Shown piece by piece: positions 24,301-31,331 of a stretch of 36,243 bases of DNA. The notes beneath the pieces are model-generated. The model saw only the letters and a list, made by a program, of their open reading frames with translations. It was not told the origin of the DNA and searched no databases. Each line of letters begins with the position of its first letter. Position 1 is the first letter of the stretch. The stretch is taken from contig DATIHF010000070.1 of NCBI GenBank assembly GCA_035480955.1, positions 1 to 36,243 on the forward strand, in the 5' to 3' direction. Origin of the DNA: DATIHF01 sp035480955 (GTDB taxonomy: Bacteria > Patescibacteriota > Microgenomatia > Woykebacterales > RBG-16-39-9b). The translations under genes and the position numbers were made by a program.

Positions 24301-24681
24301 ATGGCAAAATTCCCAACTCTTGAAGAAATTGTGGCTATGCATTTTCGTATCACTGAGAAAACTGGTGGGTCCCAAGGTGTCCGTGACTTAGGTTTACTGG
24401 ACTCAGCATTGGGTCGACCACAGGCAAGTTTCGGGGGAGAAGAACTTTATCCAACAATTTTTCTAAAAGCAGCTGCTCTGGTGCAGTCATTGTCTGCCAA
24501 TCACCCTTTTGTTGATGGAAATAAGCGAACTGCCCTGGCCACTTTAGAATATTTCTTGCATTTAAATGGTTATGAGATTGAAGCAACACAAAAAGAAAAA
24601 GTTGAATTTACCCTTTGGTCAGAAAACGAAAAGCCCTCAATCGAAGAAATCGCTGACTGGATAAAGAAGCACATTTCTTGA
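24301..24681 (+). CDS. doc: Doc-type (death-on-curing, Fic fold) toxin
   Basis: A 126-residue Fic-fold protein. The active-site motif is H68-P-F-V-D-G-N-K-R-T77, the Doc form with Lys where AMP-transferring Fic enzymes have Gly. Phage P1 Doc phosphorylates a conserved Thr near the C-terminus of EF-Tu and stops translation; the same chemistry is expected here. Residues 20-40 (GGSQGVRDLGLLDSALGRP) are also typical of the family. Length matches Doc (about 126). It is the second gene of the pair with the ribbon-helix-helix protein. The EF-Tu encoded at 33740-34930 keeps the target-like Thr (T385). Confidence 0.9.
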   Translation: MAKFPTLEEIVAMHFRITEKTGGSQGVRDLGLLDSALGRPQASFGGEELYPTIFLKAAALVQSLSANHPFVDGNKRTALATLEYFLHLNGYEIEATQKEKVEFTLWSENEKPSIEEIADWIKKHIS

Positions 24682-24706
24682 CACAAATGCCTTTCCAGCC
24701 TAAGAT
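24678..24706 (+). promoter_or_regulatory. Promoter TTGACA-N17-TAAGAT
   Basis: The -35 (24678-24683) overlaps the doc stop codon, the spacer is 17 bases, and the -10 (24701-24706) ends 6 bases before the ATG at 24713. The mRNA is probably leaderless. Confidence 0.7.
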
Positions 24707-24712
24707 CCTTTC

Positions 24713-25285
24713 ATGAATTCTGAAATAAAAAAAGCTCTTCAATTTGCCTATAAGGTTCACCAAACCGACCAGTTTCAAGTAAGAAAAGGAAAAGATATTC
24801 CGTATCTACTTCACCCGCTTTCTGTAGCTAATCGTTTGTCTAGAATCGGTGCTAGAACCGAGGTTATTATTGCAGGAATGCTGCACGACACGATAGAAGA
24901 CAGTATTGAAGAAAAGAAAGTTACAAAAGAAGAGATTGAACGAGAGTTTGGAGCAAATGTTGCTGAAATGGTCAATGATGTTACCGAGCAGGATAAAAGC
25001 TTACCCTGGACAGAAAGAAAAGAAGCAGCGCTCAACCACATAAAAAATATGAAAAACGATTCACTTTTAGTGAAAACTGCTGATGTTTTGGATAACTTGA
25101 CTGATCAGATTGAAGACTATAAAAAAATTGGCGAGAGAATGTTTGAGAACTATAATGCCTCAAAAGAAGCGCAACTGATCCGCTATCTAAGGTTGGTTGA
25201 AGAAGTTGAGAAAGCTTGGGGTGCTAATCCATTACTATCAGATCTAAAGAATGCGGTGACCGAAGTGAAAAGGCTTTGGGGCTAA
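24713..25285 (+). CDS. HD-domain hydrolase, SpoT/MESH1-like small alarmone hydrolase
   Basis: A 190-residue single-domain HD protein resembling the hydrolase half of RelA/SpoT. Visible motifs are H34 (YLLHP), H58-D59 with E62-D63 (GMLHDTIED), FG...MVNDVT, and the late Asp in KTADVLDNL. These match metal and substrate residues of ppGpp hydrolases such as MESH1. The usual DRLxN is DVLDN, so the contact after the Asp differs. No synthetase or regulatory domain is attached. It follows the Doc toxin gene but has its own promoter. It may clear (p)ppGpp or a related nucleotide; NADPH phosphatase activity, as in MESH1, is an alternative. Confidence 0.82.
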   Translation: MNSEIKKALQFAYKVHQTDQFQVRKGKDIPYLLHPLSVANRLSRIGARTEVIIAGMLHDTIEDSIEEKKVTKEEIEREFGANVAEMVNDVTEQDKSLPWTERKEAALNHIKNMKNDSLLVKTADVLDNLTDQIEDYKKIGERMFENYNASKEAQLIRYLRLVEEVEKAWGANPLLSDLKNAVTEVKRLWG

Positions 25286-25293
25286 AGGGATTA

Positions 25294-25413
25294 ATGGATA
25301 ATGATCAAGAAGTGAGAGCATATATTTTACCTCAAATAAGATGGATAATTATCTTCGGAACTATCACCCTTGGGATAATAGTCGCCCCTCTTCTTTTTAA
25401 GTTAATAACTTGA
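25294..25413 (+). CDS. One-helix membrane peptide (39 residues)
   Basis: A very short gene with a polar N-terminus (MDNDQEVRAY), one hydrophobic helix (about 18-36, WIIIFGTITLGIIVAPLLF) and a short end. AAAGGG sits 4 bases before the ATG, and the gene begins 9 bases after the HD hydrolase stop, so it is probably in the same operon. The coding region runs to the promoter of the next gene. No family is recognised; a small regulatory or toxin-like membrane peptide is possible. Confidence 0.5.
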   Translation: MDNDQEVRAYILPQIRWIIIFGTITLGIIVAPLLFKLIT

Positions 25414-25438
25414 TTTGTAACCCCAAAAAGCATAAAAT
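25410..25438 (+). promoter_or_regulatory. Promoter TTGATT-N17-TAAAAT
   Basis: The -35 (25410-25415) overlaps the stop of the 39-residue peptide, the spacer is 17 bases, and the -10 (25433-25438) ends 9 bases before the ATG at 25448. Confidence 0.6.
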
Positions 25439-25447
25439 ACCCGAACA

Positions 25448-26131
25448 ATGGAAAAATCTATCTACAAACTTAGTCCTTCCGACTTCGCTTATCTTTATGA
25501 GGACTGTAAACATTGTTATTACCAAAAAGTAAAGCTTGGAGTCGGCTATTCTGGCCAATTTCCCTCCATGTTCACTCGTATCAACTCCCTCTTGCAAAAC
25601 TCAATAATGGGAATGAATTTGCAGGATATTCACCCCGAATTGCCCGTGGGTGTAATTTCAGTTCAAGAAGGCTTTTTGAAATCCCAGCCAATACCTGGTG
25701 TAGAAGATTGTTATATCGGCGGTCGTTTTGACATTCTCTCAAAACTGGAAGATGGAACCTATGCACTCATTGATTTCAAAATTATTACTCCAGACGAGGA
25801 CAAGATCAAAAAATATGCAAGCCAGCTCCAAGCATATAAGTATGCTTTGGAAAACCCCGCTAATGGTAATGAACCTCTAAAAATCACTAAGATGGGAGTT
25901 GTCAGTATTTTGCCAGAGGAAATGAAACTAGTTAATGGTAAAGTGGTTTTCGTTAATACTCCTGGATGGCATCCAGTCACCGATGATAGTGAGGGTTTTT
26001 ACGGTTTGATTAAAGAAATTTCCACCCTTTTGAACGGAGAGCTGCCAAGCGAGTCGGAAACTTGTAAACTTTGTCTTTACCGCAAAAATTTCCACCCCAA
26101 GACCGAGACTGTCGATGACATTTCTTTCTAA
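25448..26131 (+). CDS. Cas4-like PD-(D/E)XK nuclease with four cysteines
   Basis: A 227-residue protein. The nuclease core has D95 (GGRFDIL), then D109-F-K111 (ALIDFKI), followed by the QxxxY helix motif SQLQAYKYALE typical of RecB/Cas4-type nucleases. Cysteine pairs C20/C23 (DCKHC) and C206/C209 (TCKLC) flank the core and could bind an iron-sulfur cluster or zinc, in a 2+2 arrangement rather than the 1+3 of Cas4. No CRISPR array or cas genes are in the window, so a DNA repair role is more likely than spacer acquisition. It has its own promoter. Confidence 0.78.
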   Translation: MEKSIYKLSPSDFAYLYEDCKHCYYQKVKLGVGYSGQFPSMFTRINSLLQNSIMGMNLQDIHPELPVGVISVQEGFLKSQPIPGVEDCYIGGRFDILSKLEDGTYALIDFKIITPDEDKIKKYASQLQAYKYALENPANGNEPLKITKMGVVSILPEEMKLVNGKVVFVNTPGWHPVTDDSEGFYGLIKEISTLLNGELPSESETCKLCLYRKNFHPKTETVDDISF

Positions 26132-26134
26132 TTG

Positions 26135-26153
26135 AGCTAAATTAGCTTATACT
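26135..26153 (+). promoter_or_regulatory. Palindrome abutting a -10 box (operator candidate)
   Basis: A perfect repeat AGCTAA-A-TTAGCT (26135-26147) directly touches the -10 TATACT (26148-26153), which ends 8 bases before an ATG at 26162. No clear -35 is present, so regulation by a protein bound to the palindrome is plausible. Confidence 0.5.
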
Positions 26154-26161
26154 TAACTCAC

Positions 26162-26227
26162 ATGGGACACTCTCAAGGAAAACAAAAAAGAGAAAAGAAA
26201 AAACCTAAGAAAGATAAAAAGAAGTGA
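26162..26227 (+). CDS. Very small lysine-rich peptide (21 residues)
   Basis: The ATG is followed by 21 codons and TGA. After MGHSQGK the peptide is almost only Lys, Arg, Glu, Asp, Gln and Pro, with 11 Lys in total. It would be unstructured and bind RNA or DNA, perhaps on the ribosome. Support comes from the -10 box 8 bases upstream and from the overlap of its TGA with the GTG start of the next gene (GTGA at 26224-26227). Without that overlap a peptide this short would not be credible. No family is known to me with certainty. Confidence 0.5.
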   Translation: MGHSQGKQKREKKKPKKDKKK

Positions 26228-26370
26228 CCGAAGAAGAGACTCAGGTCAGATGTCCCTACTGCAACAGCAAAGATCTATCCATCATCCCTGCAAGTGATAG
26301 CGCTTCTTTGACAGTTACCTACAAATGCCAGATGTGTGGCCGAACCTTCACTAAAACTAAGACAGAATAG
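26224..26370 (+). CDS. Small zinc-ribbon protein (48 residues)
   Basis: The frame opens with GTG overlapping the previous stop and ends at TAG. Two Cys pairs, C10-P-Y-C13 and C35-Q-M-C38-G, are 21 residues apart, the spacing of a zinc ribbon; the segment YKCQMCGRTF resembles TFIIS/RpoM-type ribbons. Such mini-proteins usually bind nucleic acid or RNA polymerase. With the lysine-rich peptide it forms a two-gene operon of 209 bases. Confidence 0.7.
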   Translation: MTEEETQVRCPYCNSKDLSIIPASDSASLTVTYKCQMCGRTFTKTKTE

Positions 26371-26375
26371 CTTCC

Positions 26376-26404
26376 TTGACACACTATTCAAACGAACTTA
26401 GAAT
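26376..26404 (+). promoter_or_regulatory. tag promoter TTGACA-N17-TAGAAT
   Basis: Consensus -35 at 26376-26381, 17-base spacer, -10 at 26399-26404. The -10 ends 7 bases before the ATG at 26412, so an apparent longer reading frame from 26376 lies inside the promoter. Confidence 0.78.
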
Positions 26405-26411
26405 TCTCAAA

Positions 26412-26978
26412 ATGGAACGTTGTCCTTGGCCCTCCAATGATGAACTGATGCTCAAGTACCATGATGAAGAATGGGGAGTGCCTTTGCATGACGATCGTAA
26501 ACTCTTTGAATTTATCGTTCTCGACGCTTTTCAAGCTGGACTTTCCTGGAAGATCGTGCTGCACCGCCGAGAAAATTTCCGCAAAGCTCTAGATAATTTC
26601 CAACCAGAAAAGATCGCCCTATATAATAAGAAAGACTACGAACGACTATTAAACGATTCTGGAATCATCCGCAACCGTGCCAAAATCAACGCGACAATAA
26701 CAAATGCTGAAAGATTTCTCGAAGTTCAAAAAGAGTTTGGTAGTTTTGCAAAATATCTCTGGAAATTTGTTGACGACAAACCAGTCGTGAATAATTACCA
26801 AAAGCTTGAAGAGTTTCCAACAAAATCCGATCTATCTGATCAAATTAGTCGTGATTTGGTGAAAAGAGGTTTTAAGTTCGTCGGTACTACTATCACCTAC
26901 TCTTTTCTTGAAGCGGCCGGCCTTCTCAACAACCACCTGCACGAGTGTTTTCGTTTTCGAGAGCTTACTCAGCAGTAA
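26412..26978 (+). CDS. tag: DNA-3-methyladenine glycosylase I
   Basis: TAG removes 3-methyladenine from DNA. The protein has 188 residues and aligns with E. coli TAG without gaps over the first 46 residues. Zinc ligands are kept: C4 (MERC), H17 (YHDEEWG), and His and Cys in HLHEC near the C-terminus. RGFKFVGTTITYSF is also intact. Position 38, Glu in E. coli and in contact with the damaged base, is Asp here (LDAFQAGLSW). The ATG at 26412 is chosen by the promoter and by the family's MERC start. Together with AlkD the cell has two routes against alkyl damage. Confidence 0.95.
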   Translation: MERCPWPSNDELMLKYHDEEWGVPLHDDRKLFEFIVLDAFQAGLSWKIVLHRRENFRKALDNFQPEKIALYNKKDYERLLNDSGIIRNRAKINATITNAERFLEVQKEFGSFAKYLWKFVDDKPVVNNYQKLEEFPTKSDLSDQISRDLVKRGFKFVGTTITYSFLEAAGLLNNHLHECFRFRELTQQ

Positions 26979-26989
26979 AACTCTTTTTC

Positions 26990-26998
26990 TGCTATAAT
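26990..26998 (+). promoter_or_regulatory. Extended -10 promoter (TGC-TATAAT)
   Basis: TGC precedes TATAAT (26993-26998), giving an extended -10 that can work without a -35. It ends 7 bases before the ATG at 27006. Confidence 0.6.
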
Positions 26999-27005
26999 AT
27001 CTCTA

Positions 27006-27998
27006 ATGCCCGAAGAGCCACAAAAGAAATCCTCCAAAACTATTTATTTTGTTCTTGGTCTCATTGTTCTACTAGTTTTAGTTGCTGCCGCTGGCTATTA
27101 CTTCCTCGTTTACAACAAGACAACCGCGACAACAACCTCAGTAACTAAAACCTCCACTACTTCAGCGACGGTGAAAAAAACCACCTTTACTAAAGTTTCC
27201 TCGCCTAAAAAAGTTTTCACTGGAGGCTACGCTGACCCCTCGATCCTCAAACAAACCGATGGGACCTACCTCCTCTATCTCAACAAATTTGGCAATGCCG
27301 GCAATGGTTACTTTGTTTCGAGCTCACCTGACGCGGAGACCTGGACCGCGAAAACTGCAGTTATCTTTACCGGAATTTCCGTTGGTCGCGCTTACAAAAC
27401 TGACACTGGGATCCGTTTTTACTATCCAGAGCAGATGCCTCTCATTGGTAGTACTGGACCGATGCCCAAACTTCTTTCGGCAAACTCTACTGATGGTTTG
27501 AAATTTACCACTGACCCGGGAACTCGGATCACCCCCCGAGACGGGTTTTTCATTGGTGGCTCAACTGTCTTCAAACTCTCCGACGGCACTTACCGCATGT
27601 ATTTTGAAGAGCCAGACGGTGCTGATCCAACTAAAAGAAAAGGGGGGATTTGGGGAGCTTCTTCAACTGACGGGCTGACCTGGACCAGAGATGCAAAAAT
27701 CACGATTGAAGACACGGAAGACTCCGCTGATTCAGCCTCCAAATGGCCTCAAGCCCTCCATCCTTACGTGATCACCAAGCCCGACGGGACTTACATCATG
27801 TTTTACAATACCCACTCGGAAATCTACGCGGCGGAATCAAAGGACGGGACGACCTGGACTAAACTTGGCAAACTAGATATTCACGGGGCGGACTCTGACG
27901 GAGTTTATTTACCAGACGGAACTTTTCGACTCTATTACGGGGATTTCAGTGAGCAAGAAAGTGGTCAAGTCTATTTCATCGATCTAAAAATTTCCTAA
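27006..27998 (+). CDS. Membrane-anchored GH43-like five-bladed propeller protein
   Basis: A 330-residue protein with a membrane helix at about 13-36, a Thr/Ser linker (38-62), and a propeller domain. The start of the domain, GGYADPSILKQTDGTYLLYLN, has the Ala-Asp-Pro-Ser of GH43/62/68-type enzymes, where the Asp is the general base. Repeated DGTY/DGTF turns (for example LSDGTYRMYFEEPDG and KPDGTYIMFYN) mark the blades. The Glu residues of YFEEPDG could be the acid, but the catalytic triad is not certain. It is anchored outside the cell and may cut or bind a polysaccharide. A pure binding role is also possible. Confidence 0.68.
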   Translation: MPEEPQKKSSKTIYFVLGLIVLLVLVAAAGYYFLVYNKTTATTTSVTKTSTTSATVKKTTFTKVSSPKKVFTGGYADPSILKQTDGTYLLYLNKFGNAGNGYFVSSSPDAETWTAKTAVIFTGISVGRAYKTDTGIRFYYPEQMPLIGSTGPMPKLLSANSTDGLKFTTDPGTRITPRDGFFIGGSTVFKLSDGTYRMYFEEPDGADPTKRKGGIWGASSTDGLTWTRDAKITIEDTEDSADSASKWPQALHPYVITKPDGTYIMFYNTHSEIYAAESKDGTTWTKLGKLDIHGADSDGVYLPDGTFRLYYGDFSEQESGQVYFIDLKIS

Positions 27999-28014
27999 AC
28001 TAACCGTATTGAGC

Positions 28015-28043
28015 TTGCACCAAAACCTATAGTTTGGTATACT
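28015..28043 (+). promoter_or_regulatory. typA promoter TTGCAC-N17-TATACT
   Basis: The -35 is at 28015-28020 and the -10 at 28038-28043, exact 17-base spacer. The leader of about 73 bases contains GAGGAG (28069-28074) about 48 bases before the ATG, too far to serve typA directly. Confidence 0.7.
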
Positions 28044-28122
28044 AGACCTCTAGATTTATTCCTACTTTGAGGAGAAAAAATAGATTTTTCTTGCCAGGTA
28101 GTTATTAATTTGGCCAAAAAAC

Positions 28123-29907
28123 ATGTCAGAACTTAGAAACGTCGCTATCATCGCTCATGTTGATCACGGTAAGACTACTCTAGTAGATGCCCTACTGCGA
28201 CAGAGCAACACCAAAATTCACAAAGACCTCGTCGGGTCTGATCTCATCATGGACTCAAATGACCTGGAGAGGGAGCGCGGCATCACAATTTTTTCTAAAA
28301 ACGCCTCGGTGATCTGGAAAGACACCAAAATAAACATCATCGATACACCGGGACACGCTGATTTCGGAGGAGAGGTCGAGCGAGTCTTGAAAATGGCGGA
28401 CGGCTGTTTGCTTTTAGTTGACGCCAAAGAAGGGCCAATGCCTCAAACACGATTTGTCCTCAAAAGAGCTTTGGAAATGGGACACAAAGTCAACGTGGTG
28501 ATCAACAAAATCGACCGCCCTGATGCTCGAATCGACTATGTCATCAACAAAACCTTTGATCTTTTTGTGGAGCTAGGGGCAGACGAGGAAGCCGCTTACT
28601 TCCCGATTGTCTACACTAGCGCGAAAAATGGTTTAGCTGGAAAAGAGTCGGAAATAGAGAAAATGACGGACATTTCCCCAGTTTTTGAGGCAATTTTGGA
28701 ACAGATCCCCTCTCCCGCCGGAGACCCAGATAAACCTTTGCAAATGCTGGTTACCACGATAGTCGGAGACAATTTCAAAGGGCGGATCGCGACTTGTCGG
28801 ATTTACAACGGATCTTTAAAAGCAGGACAAGAAGTCACTCATATCAACCGAGTTGGAGAAATGAAGAAAGTGCGCTTAACCTCACTAATCGGGTTTTCCG
28901 GACTAGATAAAGTTGAAATAGCCGAAGCGTCTGCTGGTGATATCGTTGCGGTCGCGGGAATCGCCGACATCAATATCGGTGAAACAATCGCCGATGCCAA
29001 TGAAGCCGTTGCTCTCCCTCTTTTGGATATCGAAGAGCCAACCATAAATATGACTTTTTCCGTCAACTCTTCCCCTTTTGCTGGAAAAGAGGGAGAATTC
29101 AAAACTTCACGCCAGATCCGCGAAAGACTCTATAAAGAACTCGAAACAGACATGGCACTGAAAGTCAGTGATGGTCCCAGTGGAGACTGGATCGTCTCTG
29201 GGAGAGGTGAGCTTCACCTGGCAATATTGATCGAACGTCTGCGTCGCGAAGGTTACGAATTCCAAGTCGCCCGTCCTCAAGTTATTACCAAAGAAATTGA
29301 CGGTAAGAAATTGTCACCCTACGAAAAAGTTTTCATTGAGGTGCCGGAGATCTACCAGGGAGTGGTAATTCAAAAAATGGGCGAGCGCGGTGCACTGCTA
29401 CAGGATATGACCAATGAAAACGAGGTAGTTTTGGTAGAATTTATCATCCCGACGAAAAAACTTTTTGGGTACCGCAGTGAATTTATCACTGATACCAAGG
29501 GGACGGGGATAATCAACACCATGTTTCATGAATTCCAAAGCGATTCCAGCGGAGATTTTGTCAGATCCCGTGGCTCTCTAGTAGCTTTTGAAGATGGTGC
29601 GACCACCCTTTACGGACTAACCAACGCGCAAGACCGCGGGACTCTTTTCATCGGTCCAGCGACTAAAGTGTACAAAGGCCAAGTCATTGGTCAGAACTCG
29701 CGCGGAGATGACATCAAGGTCAATGTTTGTAAAGAAAAACAGCAAACCAACATGAGAAGCAAGGGTGAAGGAGTCGCCGAGCACTTTAATGCCCCTCAGC
29801 CCATGGGTCTGGAAGATAGTTTGGAATATATTGATGACTCTGAGCTGGTCGAAGTCACTCCCAAAAACATCCGCATCCGCAAAATCGATCTCAACGCCAA
29901 ATATTAA
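28123..29907 (+). CDS. typA: Translational GTPase TypA/BipA
   Basis: TypA is an EF-G-like GTPase that helps ribosome assembly and stress adaptation. The protein has 594 residues, typical. The GTPase motifs are AHVDHGKTTLVD (G1), GITIFS (G2), DTPGHADFGGEVERVL (G3), NKIDRP (G4) and SAKNGL (G5). The TypA C-terminal half is present, with GRGELHLAILIERLRREGYE, GTGIINTMFHEF and the final KNIRIRKIDLN. The ATG at 28123 opens the canonical MSELRNVAIIAHVDHG; no other in-frame start exists before the upstream stop. It has its own promoter and a leader. Confidence 0.97.
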   Translation: MSELRNVAIIAHVDHGKTTLVDALLRQSNTKIHKDLVGSDLIMDSNDLERERGITIFSKNASVIWKDTKINIIDTPGHADFGGEVERVLKMADGCLLLVDAKEGPMPQTRFVLKRALEMGHKVNVVINKIDRPDARIDYVINKTFDLFVELGADEEAAYFPIVYTSAKNGLAGKESEIEKMTDISPVFEAILEQIPSPAGDPDKPLQMLVTTIVGDNFKGRIATCRIYNGSLKAGQEVTHINRVGEMKKVRLTSLIGFSGLDKVEIAEASAGDIVAVAGIADINIGETIADANEAVALPLLDIEEPTINMTFSVNSSPFAGKEGEFKTSRQIRERLYKELETDMALKVSDGPSGDWIVSGRGELHLAILIERLRREGYEFQVARPQVITKEIDGKKLSPYEKVFIEVPEIYQGVVIQKMGERGALLQDMTNENEVVLVEFIIPTKKLFGYRSEFITDTKGTGIINTMFHEFQSDSSGDFVRSRGSLVAFEDGATTLYGLTNAQDRGTLFIGPATKVYKGQVIGQNSRGDDIKVNVCKEKQQTNMRSKGEGVAEHFNAPQPMGLEDSLEYIDDSELVEVTPKNIRIRKIDLNAKY

Positions 29908-29910
29908 TTC

Positions 29911-29939
29911 TTGACAGAGTGAAGCAACAGAGGTAAGGT
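29911..29939 (+). promoter_or_regulatory. Promoter TTGACA-N17-TAAGGT
   Basis: Consensus -35 at 29911-29916, 17-base spacer, -10 TAAGGT at 29934-29939. It ends 7 bases before the ATG at 29947. Confidence 0.68.
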
Positions 29940-29946
29940 TTTCGCA

Positions 29947-30336
29947 ATGGACGAACAAGAAAAGCAACACGAAGAGTTGTTGGAAAAATTGTCGAGTGAA
30001 TACCACGAAATTATTGATCACTCTGACCAGGCGGTTTACATTTATCTCGACGATCGCCACAAACTTTGCAACGAAAATTTTGCCAAAATGCTTGGCTACT
30101 CTTCTCCCGAAGAGTGGGCTAAGCTAGAGCCTTTCACTGACTCTCTGGTAGCAGACGAGAGTAAAAAAACCCTAGTTTCTACCTACCAGAACGCAATGCA
30201 AAACCTAGTCGGGGCAGAAGTAGAGATCACCTGGAAAAAGAAAGACTCAGGAAGTGTAAAAACCAGAGTTATTTTGGTCCCCATCGCCTTTGGTGGAGAG
30301 CTCCTCGCTCTGCACTTTATCTCTCTTGCCGACTAA
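29947..30336 (+). CDS. Stand-alone PAS-domain protein
   Basis: A 129-residue soluble protein. After a short helical N-cap (MDEQEKQHEELLEKLSSEY) comes a PAS fold: DQAVYIYLDDRHKLCNENFAKMLGY, then PEEWAKL, and the closing beta strands VEITWKKKDSGSVKTRVILVPIAF. PAS domains sense small ligands, redox or light, usually joined to a kinase or cyclase; no output domain is present here. It might act through partner proteins. It lies between typA and rpsL with its own promoter. Confidence 0.8.
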   Translation: MDEQEKQHEELLEKLSSEYHEIIDHSDQAVYIYLDDRHKLCNENFAKMLGYSSPEEWAKLEPFTDSLVADESKKTLVSTYQNAMQNLVGAEVEITWKKKDSGSVKTRVILVPIAFGGELLALHFISLAD

Positions 30337-30371
30337 AGTAGACAAACCATAATTTTTCAGCGGCCTAGCGG

Positions 30372-30400
30372 TTGACACTTAGCCTCGCTGCATTTATAAT
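30372..30400 (+). promoter_or_regulatory. rpsL promoter TTGACA-N17-TATAAT (full consensus)
   Basis: Perfect sigma70 consensus: -35 at 30372-30377, 17-base spacer, -10 at 30395-30400. The -10 ends 8 bases before the rpsL ATG, so the leading ribosomal-protein mRNA would have no or almost no 5' leader. Confidence 0.85.
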
Positions 30401-30408
30401 CTCTCCCG

Positions 30409-30822
30409 ATGCCAACTATTTCTCAGCTCGTTCGTAAAGGACGAGCGAAATCAATTAAAAAAGTTAAAGCAACAGCGCTTCGTTCGAGTTTCAACTCCAA
30501 AGATCGCCGACCTGTCGCAACCTTCAATCCGCAAAAACGGGGAGTTTGTGTCATCGTCAAAACTATGACTCCCAAAAAACCAAACTCCGCCCTTCGCAAA
30601 GTGGCTCGTGTTAGGTTGTCCAACCGCAAGGAAGTCACCGCCTACATTCCCGGGATTGGTCACGAACTCCAGGAACACTCAATTGTTTTGGTTCGCGGTG
30701 GTAGGGTTAAAGACTTACCAGGAGTGAAATACCACGTTGTTCGCGGCCACTATGATGCAACCGGAGTACAAAACCGCAAACAGGGCCGAAGTTTATACGG
30801 AGCCAAGAGGTCTAAGGAATAA
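30409..30822 (+). CDS. rpsL: Ribosomal protein uS12
   Basis: S12 sits at the decoding centre of the 30S subunit. The protein has 137 residues. The conserved loops TMTPKKPNSALRK and RGGRVKDLPGVKYH are intact, including the lysines linked to streptomycin resistance when mutated and the Asp that is methylthiolated in some bacteria. This is the first gene of the str cluster (rpsL, rpsG, small gene, fusA, tuf) and has a full-consensus promoter 8 bases upstream. No Shine-Dalgarno is possible in such a short leader. Confidence 0.98.
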   Translation: MPTISQLVRKGRAKSIKKVKATALRSSFNSKDRRPVATFNPQKRGVCVIVKTMTPKKPNSALRKVARVRLSNRKEVTAYIPGIGHELQEHSIVLVRGGRVKDLPGVKYHVVRGHYDATGVQNRKQGRSLYGAKRSKE

Positions 30823-30827
30823 TCAAG

Positions 30828-31304
30828 ATGCCAAGAAGTGGAAAAGTACAAAAACGAAAAATCGAAGGCGACCCGGTTTACGGAAGTAGACTAATTTCTC
30901 GTTTCACCAATCGTCTGATGGACTCAGGTAAAAAAAGCGTTGCTCAGAGAGTGATGAACGGCTCTTTCGAGGTCATCAAAGAAAAGAAACAAGACCCCCT
31001 GGAAACTTTTGAAAACGCAATCAGAAATGTTGCACCCAAAATGGAAGTTCGCTCCCGCAGAGTCGGTGGAGCCAATTACCAAGTCCCCGTCGAAGTCCGC
31101 GGTGATCGCAAAGAAGCTCTCGCAATTCGCTGGATCATTACCGCCGCTTCCTCTCGACCCAGTTCTGAATACAAAACAATGGCAAATAAATTGGCTGCTG
31201 AATTTATGGACGCAGCCGCGGGCACTGGCGCCGCGATCAAAAAGCGCGACGACACCCACCGAATGGCAGAGGCAAATAAGGCATTCGCCCACTTTAGGTG
31301 GTAG
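30828..31304 (+). CDS. rpsG: Ribosomal protein uS7
   Basis: S7 nucleates assembly of the 30S head. The protein has 158 residues; the family signature near residues 15-40 (DPVYGSRLISRFTNRLMDSGKKS) and RSRRVGGANYQVPVEV are clear. AAGGA lies 9 bases before the ATG, within the end of rpsL, so this internal gene uses a normal ribosome site while rpsL does not. Confidence 0.98.
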   Translation: MPRSGKVQKRKIEGDPVYGSRLISRFTNRLMDSGKKSVAQRVMNGSFEVIKEKKQDPLETFENAIRNVAPKMEVRSRRVGGANYQVPVEVRGDRKEALAIRWIITAASSRPSSEYKTMANKLAAEFMDAAAGTGAAIKKRDDTHRMAEANKAFAHFRW

Positions 31305-31331
31305 GTTTAGGCAGTAATTAAAGAGACTGCC

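Noticed and set aside
25448..26131. Cas4-like protein as evidence of a CRISPR system
   Set aside because: No repeats, cas1 or cas2 are present in the window, and the cysteine pattern is 2+2.
26376..26411. Longer TAG start at 26376
   Set aside because: The extra 12 codons coincide with a TTGACA-N17-TAGAAT promoter, and the family begins with MERC at 26412.
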